This document shows, piece by piece, positions 8,417 through 16,292 of a DNA stretch of 38,037 bases; within the stretch, counting starts at the first letter, position 1; each line of letters begins with the position of its first letter. The stretch lies in NCBI GenBank assembly GCA_017305835.1, contig JAFKJY010000087.1, forward strand, positions 1-38,037, in the 5' to 3' direction. Source of the DNA: Hyphomicrobiales bacterium. GTDB taxonomy: Bacteria > Pseudomonadota > Alphaproteobacteria > Rhizobiales > Rhizobiaceae. The position numbers and the translations under genes were made by a program. The notes beneath the pieces are model-generated. The model searched no databases and was not told where the DNA came from. It was given only the letters and a program-made list of their open reading frames with translations.

Positions 8417-9622
8417 ATGGCGCTGCTTCCCGTCGACGACGCGCTGAGGCGGCTTCTCGACACTGCGAGCCGCCTGCCGGCCGAGGCGGTGCCGGTCGCA
8501 GAAGCCGCCTGGCGCGTGCTCGCCACGGATCTGCGCGCCCTGCGCACGCAGCCACCCTTCACCGCCTCCGCGATGGACGGCTATGCGGTGCGCGCCGCCG
8601 ACATCGCCGCCCTGCCCGCCTTCCTCGACGTCGTGGCCGAGATCCCGGCCGGCACGGTCCATCATGGCAGCATCGGCCCCGGCCAGGCCGCGCGCATCTT
8701 CACCGGCGCGCCGCTGCCCGACGGCGCCGACACCGTGCTCCTGCAGGAAGACACCCGCGCCGCCGGACCCGGCCGCGTCGAGGCGCTGGAGGCCACCGCG
8801 CTCGGCCGCCACGTCCGCGCCGCCGGCCTCGACTTTCGCGACGGCGACCTGTTGCTGCGGGCCGGCCGCATCCTCGATCCCGCCGCGCTGTCGCTGGCCG
8901 CTGCCGCCAACCATGCCAGGATCGACGTGGTCTGCCGCCCGCTGGTGGCGCTGCTGGCGACCGGCGACGAGCTTTTGCCGCCCGGCTCCAGCCTCGGCCC
9001 CGGCCAGATCATCGCCTCCAACAGCTACGGCGTCGCCGCCCTCGCCTCCGCCGACGGCGCCCGCACGCTCGACCTCGGCATCGCGCCCGACCGCCGTGAG
9101 GCGATCGCGGATGCGGTCCAGCGTGCCCGCGCGGCCGGCGCCAGCGTCATCGTCACGCTCGGCGGCGCCTCGGTCGGCGACCACGACCTCGTGCGCGAGG
9201 TGCTGACGGGGCTCGGCATGGAGCTCGACTTCTGGAAGATCGCCATGCGCCCCGGCAAGCCGCTGATGGTCGGCCGGCTGGGCGACACCCATGTGCTGGG
9301 CCTGCCCGGCAACCCGGTCTCCAGCCTCGTCTGCGCGCACCTGTTCCTGCGGCCGCTGCTGGCCCGGCTCGCCGGCCGCGAATACCGGCCCGACATCCGC
9401 GACGCCATCCTCGGCAGCGGCATGAAGGCCAACGACCAGCGCCGCGACTATGTGCGGGCCGCCGCCTTCCCCGGCTCGGCCGGGCTGGTCGCGACCCCGT
9501 TCGACACGCAGGATTCGTCCATGCTGGGCACGCTCGCGGCCGCCAACGCGCTGATCATCCGCGAGCCGCACGCCCCTGCCGCCGCGCAGGGCGCGCCCTG
9601 CCGGGTGATGATGATCCGCTGA
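8417..9622 (+). CDS. moeA: Molybdopterin molybdenumtransferase MoeA
   Basis: MoeA inserts molybdate into adenylylated molybdopterin, finishing the cofactor. The 401-residue protein has the four-domain layout of the family. The N-terminal segment contains PPFTASAMDGYAVR, the MPT-binding domain contains TLGGASVGDHD at about residues 254-264, the MRPGKPLMVG loop follows, then LPGNPVSS, and a C-terminal beta-barrel closes the protein. It is the last core gene before the catabolic clusters. In many Rhizobiales lexA follows moeA, but here a convergent tetR gene does. Confidence 0.95.
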   Translation: MALLPVDDALRRLLDTASRLPAEAVPVAEAAWRVLATDLRALRTQPPFTASAMDGYAVRAADIAALPAFLDVVAEIPAGTVHHGSIGPGQAARIFTGAPLPDGADTVLLQEDTRAAGPGRVEALEATALGRHVRAAGLDFRDGDLLLRAGRILDPAALSLAAAANHARIDVVCRPLVALLATGDELLPPGSSLGPGQIIASNSYGVAALASADGARTLDLGIAPDRREAIADAVQRARAAGASVIVTLGGASVGDHDLVREVLTGLGMELDFWKIAMRPGKPLMVGRLGDTHVLGLPGNPVSSLVCAHLFLRPLLARLAGREYRPDIRDAILGSGMKANDQRRDYVRAAAFPGSAGLVATPFDTQDSSMLGTLAAANALIIREPHAPAAAQGAPCRVMMIR

Positions 9623-9624
9623 CC

Positions 9625-9643
9625 AGCCGTAGCCGCGACGGCT
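9625..9643. terminator. Short hairpin between convergent moeA and tetR genes
   Basis: AGCCGT and ACGGCT form a 6-bp perfect stem with a 7-base loop, occupying nearly the whole 20-base gap between the two stop codons. There is no T-tract on either side, so it is at best a weak bidirectional terminator. The call rests on position. Confidence 0.3.
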
Positions 9644-10293
9644 CAGCGGATGCGGATCGAGTTCAGCACGAAGTCGACGATGTGCGCCCGCCGCTCCGAC
9701 ACTGCCGGCTCCTCCGCCAGCGTCCGGTTGAAGATGCGGCTCAGCGTGTGGATGTTGGCGAAGTAGAAATAGGCCATGCCGGCGATCGACAGGTAGACGT
9801 GCAGCGGGTCGAGCCCCTTGCGGAAGACGCCGTTCTCCTCGCCGCGCGAGAGCGTGTCGCGGATCAGGTCGACGATCGGCCGGTTGACCTCCTCCACCCG
9901 CGTCTGCAGGTGGCGGCCGCCATGCGCGTTCTCGTCGGCCAGCAGCGAGACGAAGTCCGGGTGCTCGGCGAGGTAGTCGAAGGAGAACTCGACGAGCCGC
10001 CGCATCGCCTCCTCGGCCGGGTAGCGGCTGAGGTCGAGCTCCTGCTCGCGCCGCCGGATCTCGCCGTAGACGTGCTCCAGCACGGCCGCGTAGAGCCCGT
10101 CCTTGTTGTCGAAATAGTGGTAGACGAGCTGCTTGTTGACGCCGGCGCGCCGCGCGATGTCGTCGACCCGCGCGCCCTCCAGCCCGTGCGCGGCGAACAC
10201 CTCGCGCGCCGCCTCCAGCAGCACCTCGCTCGATGGGCTCCTGCCCGGATCGCTCTTCTTCCGGCCGGGTCGCGCCGTCGCTGCCGCATCCAT
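9643..10293 (-). CDS. TetR family regulator with RutR-like C-terminal domain
   Basis: The 216-residue protein has a TetR helix-turn-helix at about residues 20-65 (ARVDDIARRAGVNKQLVYHYFDNKDGLY) after a short basic tail. Its C-terminal half (LIRDTLSRGEENGVFRKGLDP through AYFYFANIHTLSRIF) resembles the ligand domain of RutR, the pyrimidine-responsive regulator. The ATG at 10293 is preferred; an in-frame TTG at 10302 would overlap the putative operator. It is divergent from the isomerase pair, and matching palindromes lie before its own gene and before the 12220 gene, so it is probably a local autoregulated repressor. The ligand is unknown; a pyrimidine-like compound is only a guess from the domain similarity. 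Confidence 0.88.
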   Translation of the reverse strand: MDAAATARPGRKKSDPGRSPSSEVLLEAAREVFAAHGLEGARVDDIARRAGVNKQLVYHYFDNKDGLYAAVLEHVYGEIRRREQELDLSRYPAEEAMRRLVEFSFDYLAEHPDFVSLLADENAHGGRHLQTRVEEVNRPIVDLIRDTLSRGEENGVFRKGLDPLHVYLSIAGMAYFYFANIHTLSRIFNRTLAEEPAVSERRAHIVDFVLNSIRIR

Positions 10294-10298
10294 GCAAA

Positions 10299-10314
10299 TC
10301 AACCAGTCAGTTGA
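10299..10314. promoter_or_regulatory. Putative TetR operator 1
   Basis: TCAACCAGTCAGTTGA has 5-bp inverted arms (TCAAC/GTTGA) and sits 5 bases upstream of the tetR ATG on one side. On the other side it lies just before a possible plus-strand -35 (TTGACT, 10319-10324) for the isomerase genes. The same 16-mer, differing at two central bases, recurs at 12147-12162. Confidence 0.65.
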
Positions 10315-10428
10315 AATCTTGACTCCCTATCTAGCGCACCGCATGCTGCTCCGGCAACCTGCACCGGCCGTCCGATACCGCACCGGCACGACAAGGCCCG
10401 GGTCCCAGCTTACTTGGAGCGGCCGCCC

Positions 10429-11271
10429 ATGACGCATCTCAAGATAAACCTGTGCACCGAGGTGGTGCGTGAGCTCGACTTCCGTGGCCAGTGCGCCTTC
10501 GCCCGCGCCGTGGGCTATGACGGGCTGGAGGTCGCGCCCTTCACGCTCGCCGCCGACCCGACGACGCTGTCCGACCGCGAGATTGCCGAGTTCCGGCGCA
10601 TCGCCGAGGGCGAAGGCATCGCGATCGCCGGGCTGCACTGGCTGCTCGCCGCGCCCGCCGGCCTGTCGATCACCTCGCCGGACCCGGTGGTGTCGCGCAC
10701 GACGCGCGAGGCCGGCCGCCGGCTGGTCGATCTCTGCGCCGGCCTCGGCGGCGCCTATCTCGTTCACGGCTCGCCCGGCCAGCGTCAGATCGAGCCGGGC
10801 CACGAGAAGGAAAGCCGGGACCAGGCGCTGGCCTATTTCGCCTCGGTTGCCGAGGCGGCCGTCGCCGCCGGCATGCGCTACGTGGTCGAGCCGCTGGCGC
10901 GCGTCGACACCGGCCTAGTCAACACGGTCGACGAGGCGGTCGACCTGATCGCGTGCATCGGCTCGCCGGCGCTCGCCACCATGGTCGATTGCTATGCGGC
11001 GAGCGCCAACGACGAGGACGTCCCGGCGCTGCTCGACCGCTGGCTGCCGACAGGCGCGATCTTCCACGTCCATTTCAACGACGACGACAAGCGCGGTCCC
11101 GGCCAGGGCGGCATCGACTTCGCCGCGATCCTCAAAGTCTTGGAATCCAACGGCTATGCCGGCGCGGCCGCCGTCGAGCCCTTCGTCTACGTGCCGGACG
11201 GGCCGGGCTCGGCCGCCCGCGCCATCGGCTACCTGCGCGGGCTGGAAGCCGCGGTTCGGGCTGGCGCGTGA
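10429..11271 (+). CDS. TIM-barrel sugar phosphate isomerase/epimerase-like protein (AP endonuclease 2 fold)
   Basis: This 280-residue protein of the xylose-isomerase-like TIM-barrel superfamily includes hydroxypyruvate isomerase, IolE/IolI and tagatose epimerases among its relatives. Metal and acid residues appear in the expected order: Glu in VVEPLARVDT, Asp in MVDCYAA, His in FHVHFNDDD and Glu in AVEPFVYV. The ATG at 10429 has GGAG 9 bases upstream and is preferred to a TTG five codons earlier. It overlaps the next isomerase by four bases. It is likely a ketose or sugar-acid isomerase/epimerase; the exact substrate cannot be read from sequence. Confidence 0.85.
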   Translation: MTHLKINLCTEVVRELDFRGQCAFARAVGYDGLEVAPFTLAADPTTLSDREIAEFRRIAEGEGIAIAGLHWLLAAPAGLSITSPDPVVSRTTREAGRRLVDLCAGLGGAYLVHGSPGQRQIEPGHEKESRDQALAYFASVAEAAVAAGMRYVVEPLARVDTGLVNTVDEAVDLIACIGSPALATMVDCYAASANDEDVPALLDRWLPTGAIFHVHFNDDDKRGPGQGGIDFAAILKVLESNGYAGAAAVEPFVYVPDGPGSAARAIGYLRGLEAAVRAGA

Positions 11272-12158
11272 GGATCAGCCTCGTCACCGACGAGCTGTCG
11301 GGCGATCCAGAGACCGCCTTCGAGATCGGCCTCGAATGGGGCATCCGGGACTTCGAGCTGCGCGGCGTCCACGACCGCCGCGTGCCGCGCATAGAGCCGC
11401 ATCTGCGCCGCCGGCTCGTCCGCGCCGTGCGCGACTTCGGTGTCTCGATCACCGCGCTGTCGCCCGGCCTGTTCAAGATCCCGCTGCCGGCCGCATCGCC
11501 ACAGCACTCCAATCTCGGCTGGATGGACAAGGGGTTCGACCTCGCCTGGTCCGCCGCGAAAGCCGAGATGGCCGACCATCTCGACAGCCTGCTGCCGCAG
11601 TCGCTGGAGCTTGCCGCCGAGCTCGGCGCGCCGCTGATCGTCGCCTTCAGCTTCCAGCGCGGCGGCGACCGCGCCGATCCCGCGCCCGGCGCCGTGGTCG
11701 AGGCGCTGGCGCGGGCGGCGGAGGCCGCGGCGCAGGCCGGCATCGCTCTCGCCATCGAGACCGAAGAAGGCCACTGGGCCAACACCGGCGCGCGCACGGC
11801 CGCCCTCGTCGCCGCCACCGGCGCGGCCAATCTTGGCGTCAACTGGGACCCAGCCAACGCGCTGATCGACGGCGACGTCCCCTGGCCCGACGGCTACGGC
11901 GCCGTGCGCGGGCTGGTCCGCAACGTCCACTTCAAGGACGTGGCGGTTGAGCCGGACGGGCGCTGGCGCATCGTCGAGGACGGCGGCGTCGACTGGCCGG
12001 GCCAGATCGCGGCGCTGCTCGCCGACGGCTATGACGGCCCGATCGCGCTGGAGCCGCATCTGTCGCCCTCCGTCGCCTCCTGCCGGCGCGCGCTGGCGCG
12101 GCTGCGCGGGTTGATCGAGCAGGCGCAGAACGCCCCGAAGATTTTTTCAACCAGATAG
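11268..12158 (+). CDS. Second TIM-barrel sugar phosphate isomerase/epimerase-like protein
   Basis: This 296-residue paralogue of the upstream gene has the same order of metal ligands: Glu in AIETEEGHW, Asp in NWDPANA, His in NVHFKDV and Glu in ALEPHLS. The GTG start overlaps the preceding stop (GTGA), so the two are translationally coupled and may act on successive intermediates or form a heteromeric enzyme. The last codons lie inside the second putative TetR operator, so repressor binding there would occur within this gene's 3' end. The family call is firm; the substrate is unknown. Confidence 0.86.
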   Translation: MRISLVTDELSGDPETAFEIGLEWGIRDFELRGVHDRRVPRIEPHLRRRLVRAVRDFGVSITALSPGLFKIPLPAASPQHSNLGWMDKGFDLAWSAAKAEMADHLDSLLPQSLELAAELGAPLIVAFSFQRGGDRADPAPGAVVEALARAAEAAAQAGIALAIETEEGHWANTGARTAALVAATGAANLGVNWDPANALIDGDVPWPDGYGAVRGLVRNVHFKDVAVEPDGRWRIVEDGGVDWPGQIAALLADGYDGPIALEPHLSPSVASCRRALARLRGLIEQAQNAPKIFSTR

Positions 12159-12162
12159 TTGA
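12147..12162. promoter_or_regulatory. Putative TetR operator 2, overlapping a stop codon
   Basis: TCAACCAGATAGTTGA matches the site at 10299-10314 at 14 of 16 positions. The TAG stop of the preceding isomerase gene is inside it (12156-12158). A possible promoter starts within it: TTGATA at 12159-12164, a 17-base spacer, then a weak TAGCGT. It would control the long operon that begins at 12220. Confidence 0.65.
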
Positions 12163-12219
12163 TAACGGACCGATCCCGGACTAGCGTCACGGTCTGAGGC
12201 GCGAACCCGGGAGGATGGA

Positions 12220-13311
12220 ATGCGAGGATCGACGGCCCAGCAGATCGCGACGGCCGACGCGCCGGCGCAGCCTGCCGCGTCCGGCGCGCGCTTCCCCGCC
12301 TCGTTCGACACGGTCGAGCGGCTCGACGATTTCCTCTCCACGCCCGACCAGTCGCTTATCGACGACCTCGCCGGGCTGGACGGCGACATCCTCATCCTCG
12401 GCGTCGCCGGCAAGATGGGGCCTACGCTCGCCCGCCTCGCCCGCCGCGCCGCGCCGGACAAGCGCGTCATCGGCGTCGCCCGCTTCAGCGAGCCGGGCCT
12501 GGAGACGGAGCTGCATGCGCACGGCATCGAGACGATCCGCGCCGACCTGCTCGACGCCGCCCAGGTCGAGGCGCTGCCGCGCGTCCGCAACGTCATCTTC
12601 ATGGCCGGCCGCAAGTTCGGCGCCAGCAGCAGCCAGCCGCTGACCTGGGCGATGAACGTCCACAGCCCGGCCATCGTCGCCTCGACCTTTCGGGAATCCC
12701 GCATCGTCGCCTTCTCGACCGGCAACATCTATCCGCTGGTCGACGTGATGCAGCAAGGCGCGCTCGAATCGACGCCGCCCGGCCCGCGCGGCGAATATGC
12801 CCAGAGCTGCCTCGGCCGCGAGCGCATGTTCGAGTATTTCTCCGAGCTCAACGGCACGCCCGGCCGTCTCTTCCGCCTCAACTACGCGATCGACCTGCGC
12901 TACGGCGTGCTGCGCGACCTCGCCGACCGGCTGGTCGCCGGCACGCCCATCGACCTGTCGCTGATGGGCCACGTCAACGTCATCTGGCAGGGCGACGCCA
13001 ACGCTCAGGCGCTGCGCTCGCTGCTCAACTGCACCACGCCGACGAGCCCGCTCAACATCAGCGGCCCGGAGACGCTGTCGGTGCGCTGGCTGGCCGAGGA
13101 ACTCGCCGCCCGCCTCGGCGTCGAGGCGAAGCTCGCCGGCGAGGAATCGCGCACCGCCTGGCTCACCAACAGCGCCGAGGCTACCCGCCTGTTCGGCTAC
13201 CCGCGCGTGCCAGTGAAGGTGATGCTCGACTGGGTGGCCGACTGGGTCGGCCGCGACATGCCGAGCTTCAACAAGCCGACCAAGTACGAGGTGCGCGATG
13301 GCGGCTTCTGA
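12220..13311 (+). CDS. NAD-dependent epimerase/dehydratase-like Rossmann protein lacking the YxxxK lysine
   Basis: This 363-residue extended-SDR-like protein has its dinucleotide-binding motif GVAGKMG at residues 61-67, after an unusual 50-residue N-terminal extension. The Ser/Thr region (FSTGNIYP, about 165-172) is recognisable. In the position of the catalytic YxxxK motif the sequence is Tyr193-Ala-Gln-Ser-Cys197, so the lysine is replaced by cysteine. The rest of the fold continues normally to a complete C-terminus, so this is not simple decay. The ATG at 12220 has GGGAGG close upstream. It is the first gene of the long operon and overlaps the next gene by 14 bases. By context it could be a sugar or lactone dehydrogenase or epimerase; with the lysine missing, a non-catalytic or altered role is possible. 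Confidence 0.8.
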   Translation: MRGSTAQQIATADAPAQPAASGARFPASFDTVERLDDFLSTPDQSLIDDLAGLDGDILILGVAGKMGPTLARLARRAAPDKRVIGVARFSEPGLETELHAHGIETIRADLLDAAQVEALPRVRNVIFMAGRKFGASSSQPLTWAMNVHSPAIVASTFRESRIVAFSTGNIYPLVDVMQQGALESTPPGPRGEYAQSCLGRERMFEYFSELNGTPGRLFRLNYAIDLRYGVLRDLADRLVAGTPIDLSLMGHVNVIWQGDANAQALRSLLNCTTPTSPLNISGPETLSVRWLAEELAARLGVEAKLAGEESRTAWLTNSAEATRLFGYPRVPVKVMLDWVADWVGRDMPSFNKPTKYEVRDGGF

Positions 13312-14122
13312 GGCGGGTCCGATCGAGCCGCTTGGCGCCGGCGACCTCGACGCCTGCATGGCGCTGTCGATCGAAGCCGGCTGGAACCAGACGGCCGACG
13401 ACTGGCGCCACTTCATCCGCGAGGGCCGCAGCTTCGGCAACCGCGCGCCGGACGGCCGTCTCGTCGCCAGCGCCGCCGCCCTGCCCTATGACGGCCCGTT
13501 CGGCTTCGTCAGCATGGTGCTGGTGACGGCCGACTGGCGCCGGCGCGGGCTGGCCACACGGCTGGTCGACCGCTGCGTAGAGGAACTGCAGGCGCGCGGC
13601 CTCGTGCCCGTGCTCGATGCCACGGCTGCCGGCGCCGAGGTCTACCGCAAGCAGGGCTTCGTCGGCCAGTTCGGCTTCGACCGCTGGCAGGGCATGCTTC
13701 CGGTAGCAAAGGCGGCGGCCGAAGCCGCGCCCGGCGCAGACCGCATCCGCGCCCTCGACGCCGAAGCCGCCGGCGCGGGCCGCGCCCGCCTCATGGACGA
13801 CTTCCTCGGCCGCGACGGCACGATCGCCGTCGGCGACGGGAACGGCTTCGCGCTCGCGCGGGCCGGCCGCCGCGCCATTCAGGCCGGCCCGGTCGTCGCG
13901 GCCGACGAGACCGTCGCGCTCGGCCTCATCGACCGGCTGTTCGCCGCCCTCGCCGGGTTTGTCTTCATCGACGTGCCGCAGGCCTGGCGCCGCATCGGCG
14001 ACTGGCTGAAGGCGCGCGGCTTCGAGATCCAGCGCAGCTTTACGCGCATGGCGCTCGGCCGGGCCGAGCCGTTCGGCCTGCCCGCCCGCCAGTTCGCCGT
14101 GGCGGGACCGGAGTTCGGCTGA
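13298..14122 (+). CDS. GNAT family N-acetyltransferase with YitH-like C-terminal domain
   Basis: The 274-residue protein has an N-terminal GNAT domain at about residues 8-130, with the acetyl-CoA pyrophosphate-binding motif RRRGLA at residues 81-86 after a VSMVLVT strand. A second, degenerate GNAT-like C-terminal domain follows at about residues 150-270, as in YitH-type proteins. It should acetylate a small amine using acetyl-CoA. Its start overlaps the previous gene by 14 bases and its stop overlaps the DapA-like gene start (ATGA). Its presence in a catabolic operon suggests an amino-group-bearing intermediate, perhaps an amino sugar, but that is inference. Confidence 0.85.
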   Translation: MAASEAGPIEPLGAGDLDACMALSIEAGWNQTADDWRHFIREGRSFGNRAPDGRLVASAAALPYDGPFGFVSMVLVTADWRRRGLATRLVDRCVEELQARGLVPVLDATAAGAEVYRKQGFVGQFGFDRWQGMLPVAKAAAEAAPGADRIRALDAEAAGAGRARLMDDFLGRDGTIAVGDGNGFALARAGRRAIQAGPVVAADETVALGLIDRLFAALAGFVFIDVPQAWRRIGDWLKARGFEIQRSFTRMALGRAEPFGLPARQFAVAGPEFG

Positions 14123-15162
14123 TGGCGGCGGACGGCCTCTCCATCCTCAAGTCCGGCACGGTGATCCCGGCCCATCCGCTGGCGCTCACCGCCGCGCGAA
14201 AGCTCGACCCGCGCCGCCAGCGGGCGCTGACGCGCTACTATCTCGACGCCGGCGCGGGCGGGCTCGCCGTCGGCGTCCACACCACCCAGTTCGCCATCCG
14301 CGAGGCGGGCCTCTACGGCGAGGTGCTCAAGCTCGCAGCCGACGCCGCGGCCGAATGGACCGACAGGCCGCTGGCGATGGTCGCAGGGCTGGCCGGCAAG
14401 ACCGCGCAGGCCGTCGCCGAGGCCGAGACCGCCCTGTCGCTCGGCTATCATGCCGGCCTGCTCAGCCTCGCGGCGATGAAGGGCGCGAGCCAGGACGCCG
14501 TCATCGAGCATTGCGCGGCGGTCGCGGCCCGCATCCCGCTGGTCGGCTTCTACCTCCAGCCGGCCGTCGGCGGCCTCCATCTCGACGCCGCCTTCTGGAC
14601 CCGCTTCGCCGCGATCCCCAACGTCGTGGCGATCAAGGTCGCGCCGTTCAACCGCTACCGCACGCTCGACGTCATGCGCGGCATCGTGGAAGCAGGCGCG
14701 GAAGACCGCATCGCGCTCTACACCGGCAACGACGACCACATCGTGCTCGACCTGACGCTGCCCTTCCGCTTCATGCGCGAAGGCCGGCCGGTGACGCTGC
14801 GCTTCACCGGCGGCCTGCTCGGCCACTGGTCGGTTTGGACGAAGTCGGCGGTCGAGCTCTACCGCCGCTGCCGCGCCGCGACCGGCGCGGACGCCGTGCC
14901 GGCCGAGCTGCTGGCGCTCGATTCCCGCGTCACCGACTGCAACAGCGCCTTCTTCGACGTCGCCAACGACTTCCACGGCTGCATAGCCGGCTGCCACGAG
15001 GTGCTGCGCCGGCAGGGCCTGCTCGAAGGCATCTGGTGCCTCGACCCGCACGAGGGGCTGAGCCCCGGCCAGGCCGCCGAGATCGACCGCGTCAGCCGCC
15101 AGCACGCCGACCTCTCCGACGACGCCTTCGTCGCGGCCAATCTCGAAAGGTGGCTCGCCTGA
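14122..15162 (+). CDS. Dihydrodipicolinate synthase/N-acetylneuraminate lyase (DapA) family protein
   Basis: This 346-residue TIM-barrel aldolase/dehydratase keeps the family's catalytic residues: Schiff-base Lys172 in VVAIKVAPF, Tyr144 in VGFYLQPAVGG, and the Thr-Thr pair at 54-55. Such enzymes cleave or dehydrate 2-keto acids through a lysine imine (for example 2-keto-3-deoxy sugar acids, or 5-keto-4-deoxyglucarate). It is about 40-50 residues longer than standard DapA, mainly in the C-terminal half. It lies immediately upstream of an enolase-superfamily gene, a pairing known from sugar-acid catabolism. It is not lysine-biosynthetic DapA by context. Confidence 0.85.
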   Translation: MAADGLSILKSGTVIPAHPLALTAARKLDPRRQRALTRYYLDAGAGGLAVGVHTTQFAIREAGLYGEVLKLAADAAAEWTDRPLAMVAGLAGKTAQAVAEAETALSLGYHAGLLSLAAMKGASQDAVIEHCAAVAARIPLVGFYLQPAVGGLHLDAAFWTRFAAIPNVVAIKVAPFNRYRTLDVMRGIVEAGAEDRIALYTGNDDHIVLDLTLPFRFMREGRPVTLRFTGGLLGHWSVWTKSAVELYRRCRAATGADAVPAELLALDSRVTDCNSAFFDVANDFHGCIAGCHEVLRRQGLLEGIWCLDPHEGLSPGQAAEIDRVSRQHADLSDDAFVAANLERWLA

Positions 15163-16292
15163 TGAAGATCGAGCGCATCGAGATCTTCGCTCTGGAGTTC
15201 CCCTTCAGGAGCCCGTTCCTGATCGCCGGCGGCGTCGCCGGCCATCCCGGTCAGCCCTCGGCCCGCGTGTTCGCGCGGATGGAGACGAAGGGCGGCGCCG
15301 TCGGCTGGGGCGAGGCGACGCCGACTCCGCGCTGGACCTACGAGACGACGGAAACCATCGTCTCGACGCTGCGCAACTATTTGTCGCCGGCCGTGCTCGG
15401 CATCGAGGCCTGGAACTTCGACGCGCTGCACCGCGCGATGGACCGCGCCATTAGCCCCGGCGTCACCACCGGTTCGCCGCTGGCGAAGTCGGCGATCGAC
15501 ATCGCCACGCACGACGCGCTCGGCCGCGCGTTGAACATGCCGGTCCACCAGTTGCTCGGCGGCCGCCGGCGCGAGAGCTTCGACCTCTCCTGGATGATCT
15601 CGGTTTCCGAGCCGGCCGGCGCGCGGCGCCTTGCCGAGGAAGGGCTGGAGGCCGGCTACGAGGTGTTCGACGTCAAGGTCGGCATGCATGGCGAGGCGGG
15701 CGACCTCGAACTCGTCCGCGCCACCCGCGAGGTCGTCGGCGACCGTATCATCCAGGTCGACGCCAACCGCGGTTATTCGCTCGCCGCCGCAAAACGCCAG
15801 GCCGAGCGCTTCGCCGATCATGGCGTCACCCTCTTCGAGCAGCCGCTCGACGGCTTCAACCTCTCCGGCTACCGCACGCTCTGTGCCGCGAGCCCGGTCG
15901 AGATCGGCATCGACGAGAGCCTGCGATCCACCGCCGACCTGATCGAATATGTGCGCGCCGACGCCATCCACGTGGCGGTCGCCAAGCTGCAGCGCAATTC
16001 AGGCTTCCATCGGTCGCGCCAGCTCTGCGAGACCGCACGCGCGGCAGGTCTCGGACTGTCCCTCTCCGGCCTCACCGAAACCGATCTCGGGCTGGCAGCC
16101 GGACTTCAGCTCGCCACCGCCTTCGATATCTCGCCGCTCCAGCTCAACGGCCCGCAATATATCGAGACGCCGTTCCTCGCAGAGCGTGTCTGGCGTGGCG
16201 GCGGGCGCGTCGAGCTGCCAAACGGCCCAGGGTTGGGCGTCGAGGTCGATGAGGCCTGGGTCCGCGCCAACGCGGTGGAGGTCAAGCTGTGA
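15162..16292 (+). CDS. Mandelate racemase/muconate lactonizing enzyme family protein (enolase superfamily)
   Basis: The 376-residue protein has the N-terminal capping domain (about residues 1-120) and the C-terminal barrel of the enolase superfamily. Metal ligands are Asp200 (QVDANRG), Glu226 (FEQPL) and Asp251 (GIDES). On one face Lys172 is present, but the first lysine of the usual KxK is Asp170; Lys275 in VAKLQ is on the other face. It therefore belongs to the MLE-type subgroup with altered base chemistry and could be a dehydratase, cycloisomerase or epimerase. It overlaps its neighbours on both sides by four bases and directly precedes the importer genes. Confidence 0.87.
   Translation: MKIERIEIFALEFPFRSPFLIAGGVAGHPGQPSARVFARMETKGGAVGWGEATPTPRWTYETTETIVSTLRNYLSPAVLGIEAWNFDALHRAMDRAISPGVTTGSPLAKSAIDIATHDALGRALNMPVHQLLGGRRRESFDLSWMISVSEPAGARRLAEEGLEAGYEVFDVKVGMHGEAGDLELVRATREVVGDRIIQVDANRGYSLAAAKRQAERFADHGVTLFEQPLDGFNLSGYRTLCAASPVEIGIDESLRSTADLIEYVRADAIHVAVAKLQRNSGFHRSRQLCETARAAGLGLSLSGLTETDLGLAAGLQLATAFDISPLQLNGPQYIETPFLAERVWRGGGRVELPNGPGLGVEVDEAWVRANAVEVKL

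Noticed and set aside
7930..9622. moaC and moeA as dedicated cofactor genes for the molybdenum hydroxylase
   Set aside because: They belong to a conserved housekeeping string with trpD and trpC and have no LacI-type palindrome. Co-location with the hydroxylase is more simply coincidence.
10294..10302. TTG at 10302 as start of the second tetR gene
   Set aside because: It would place the start codon inside the putative operator, and the ATG at 10293 gives a normal TetR N-terminus.
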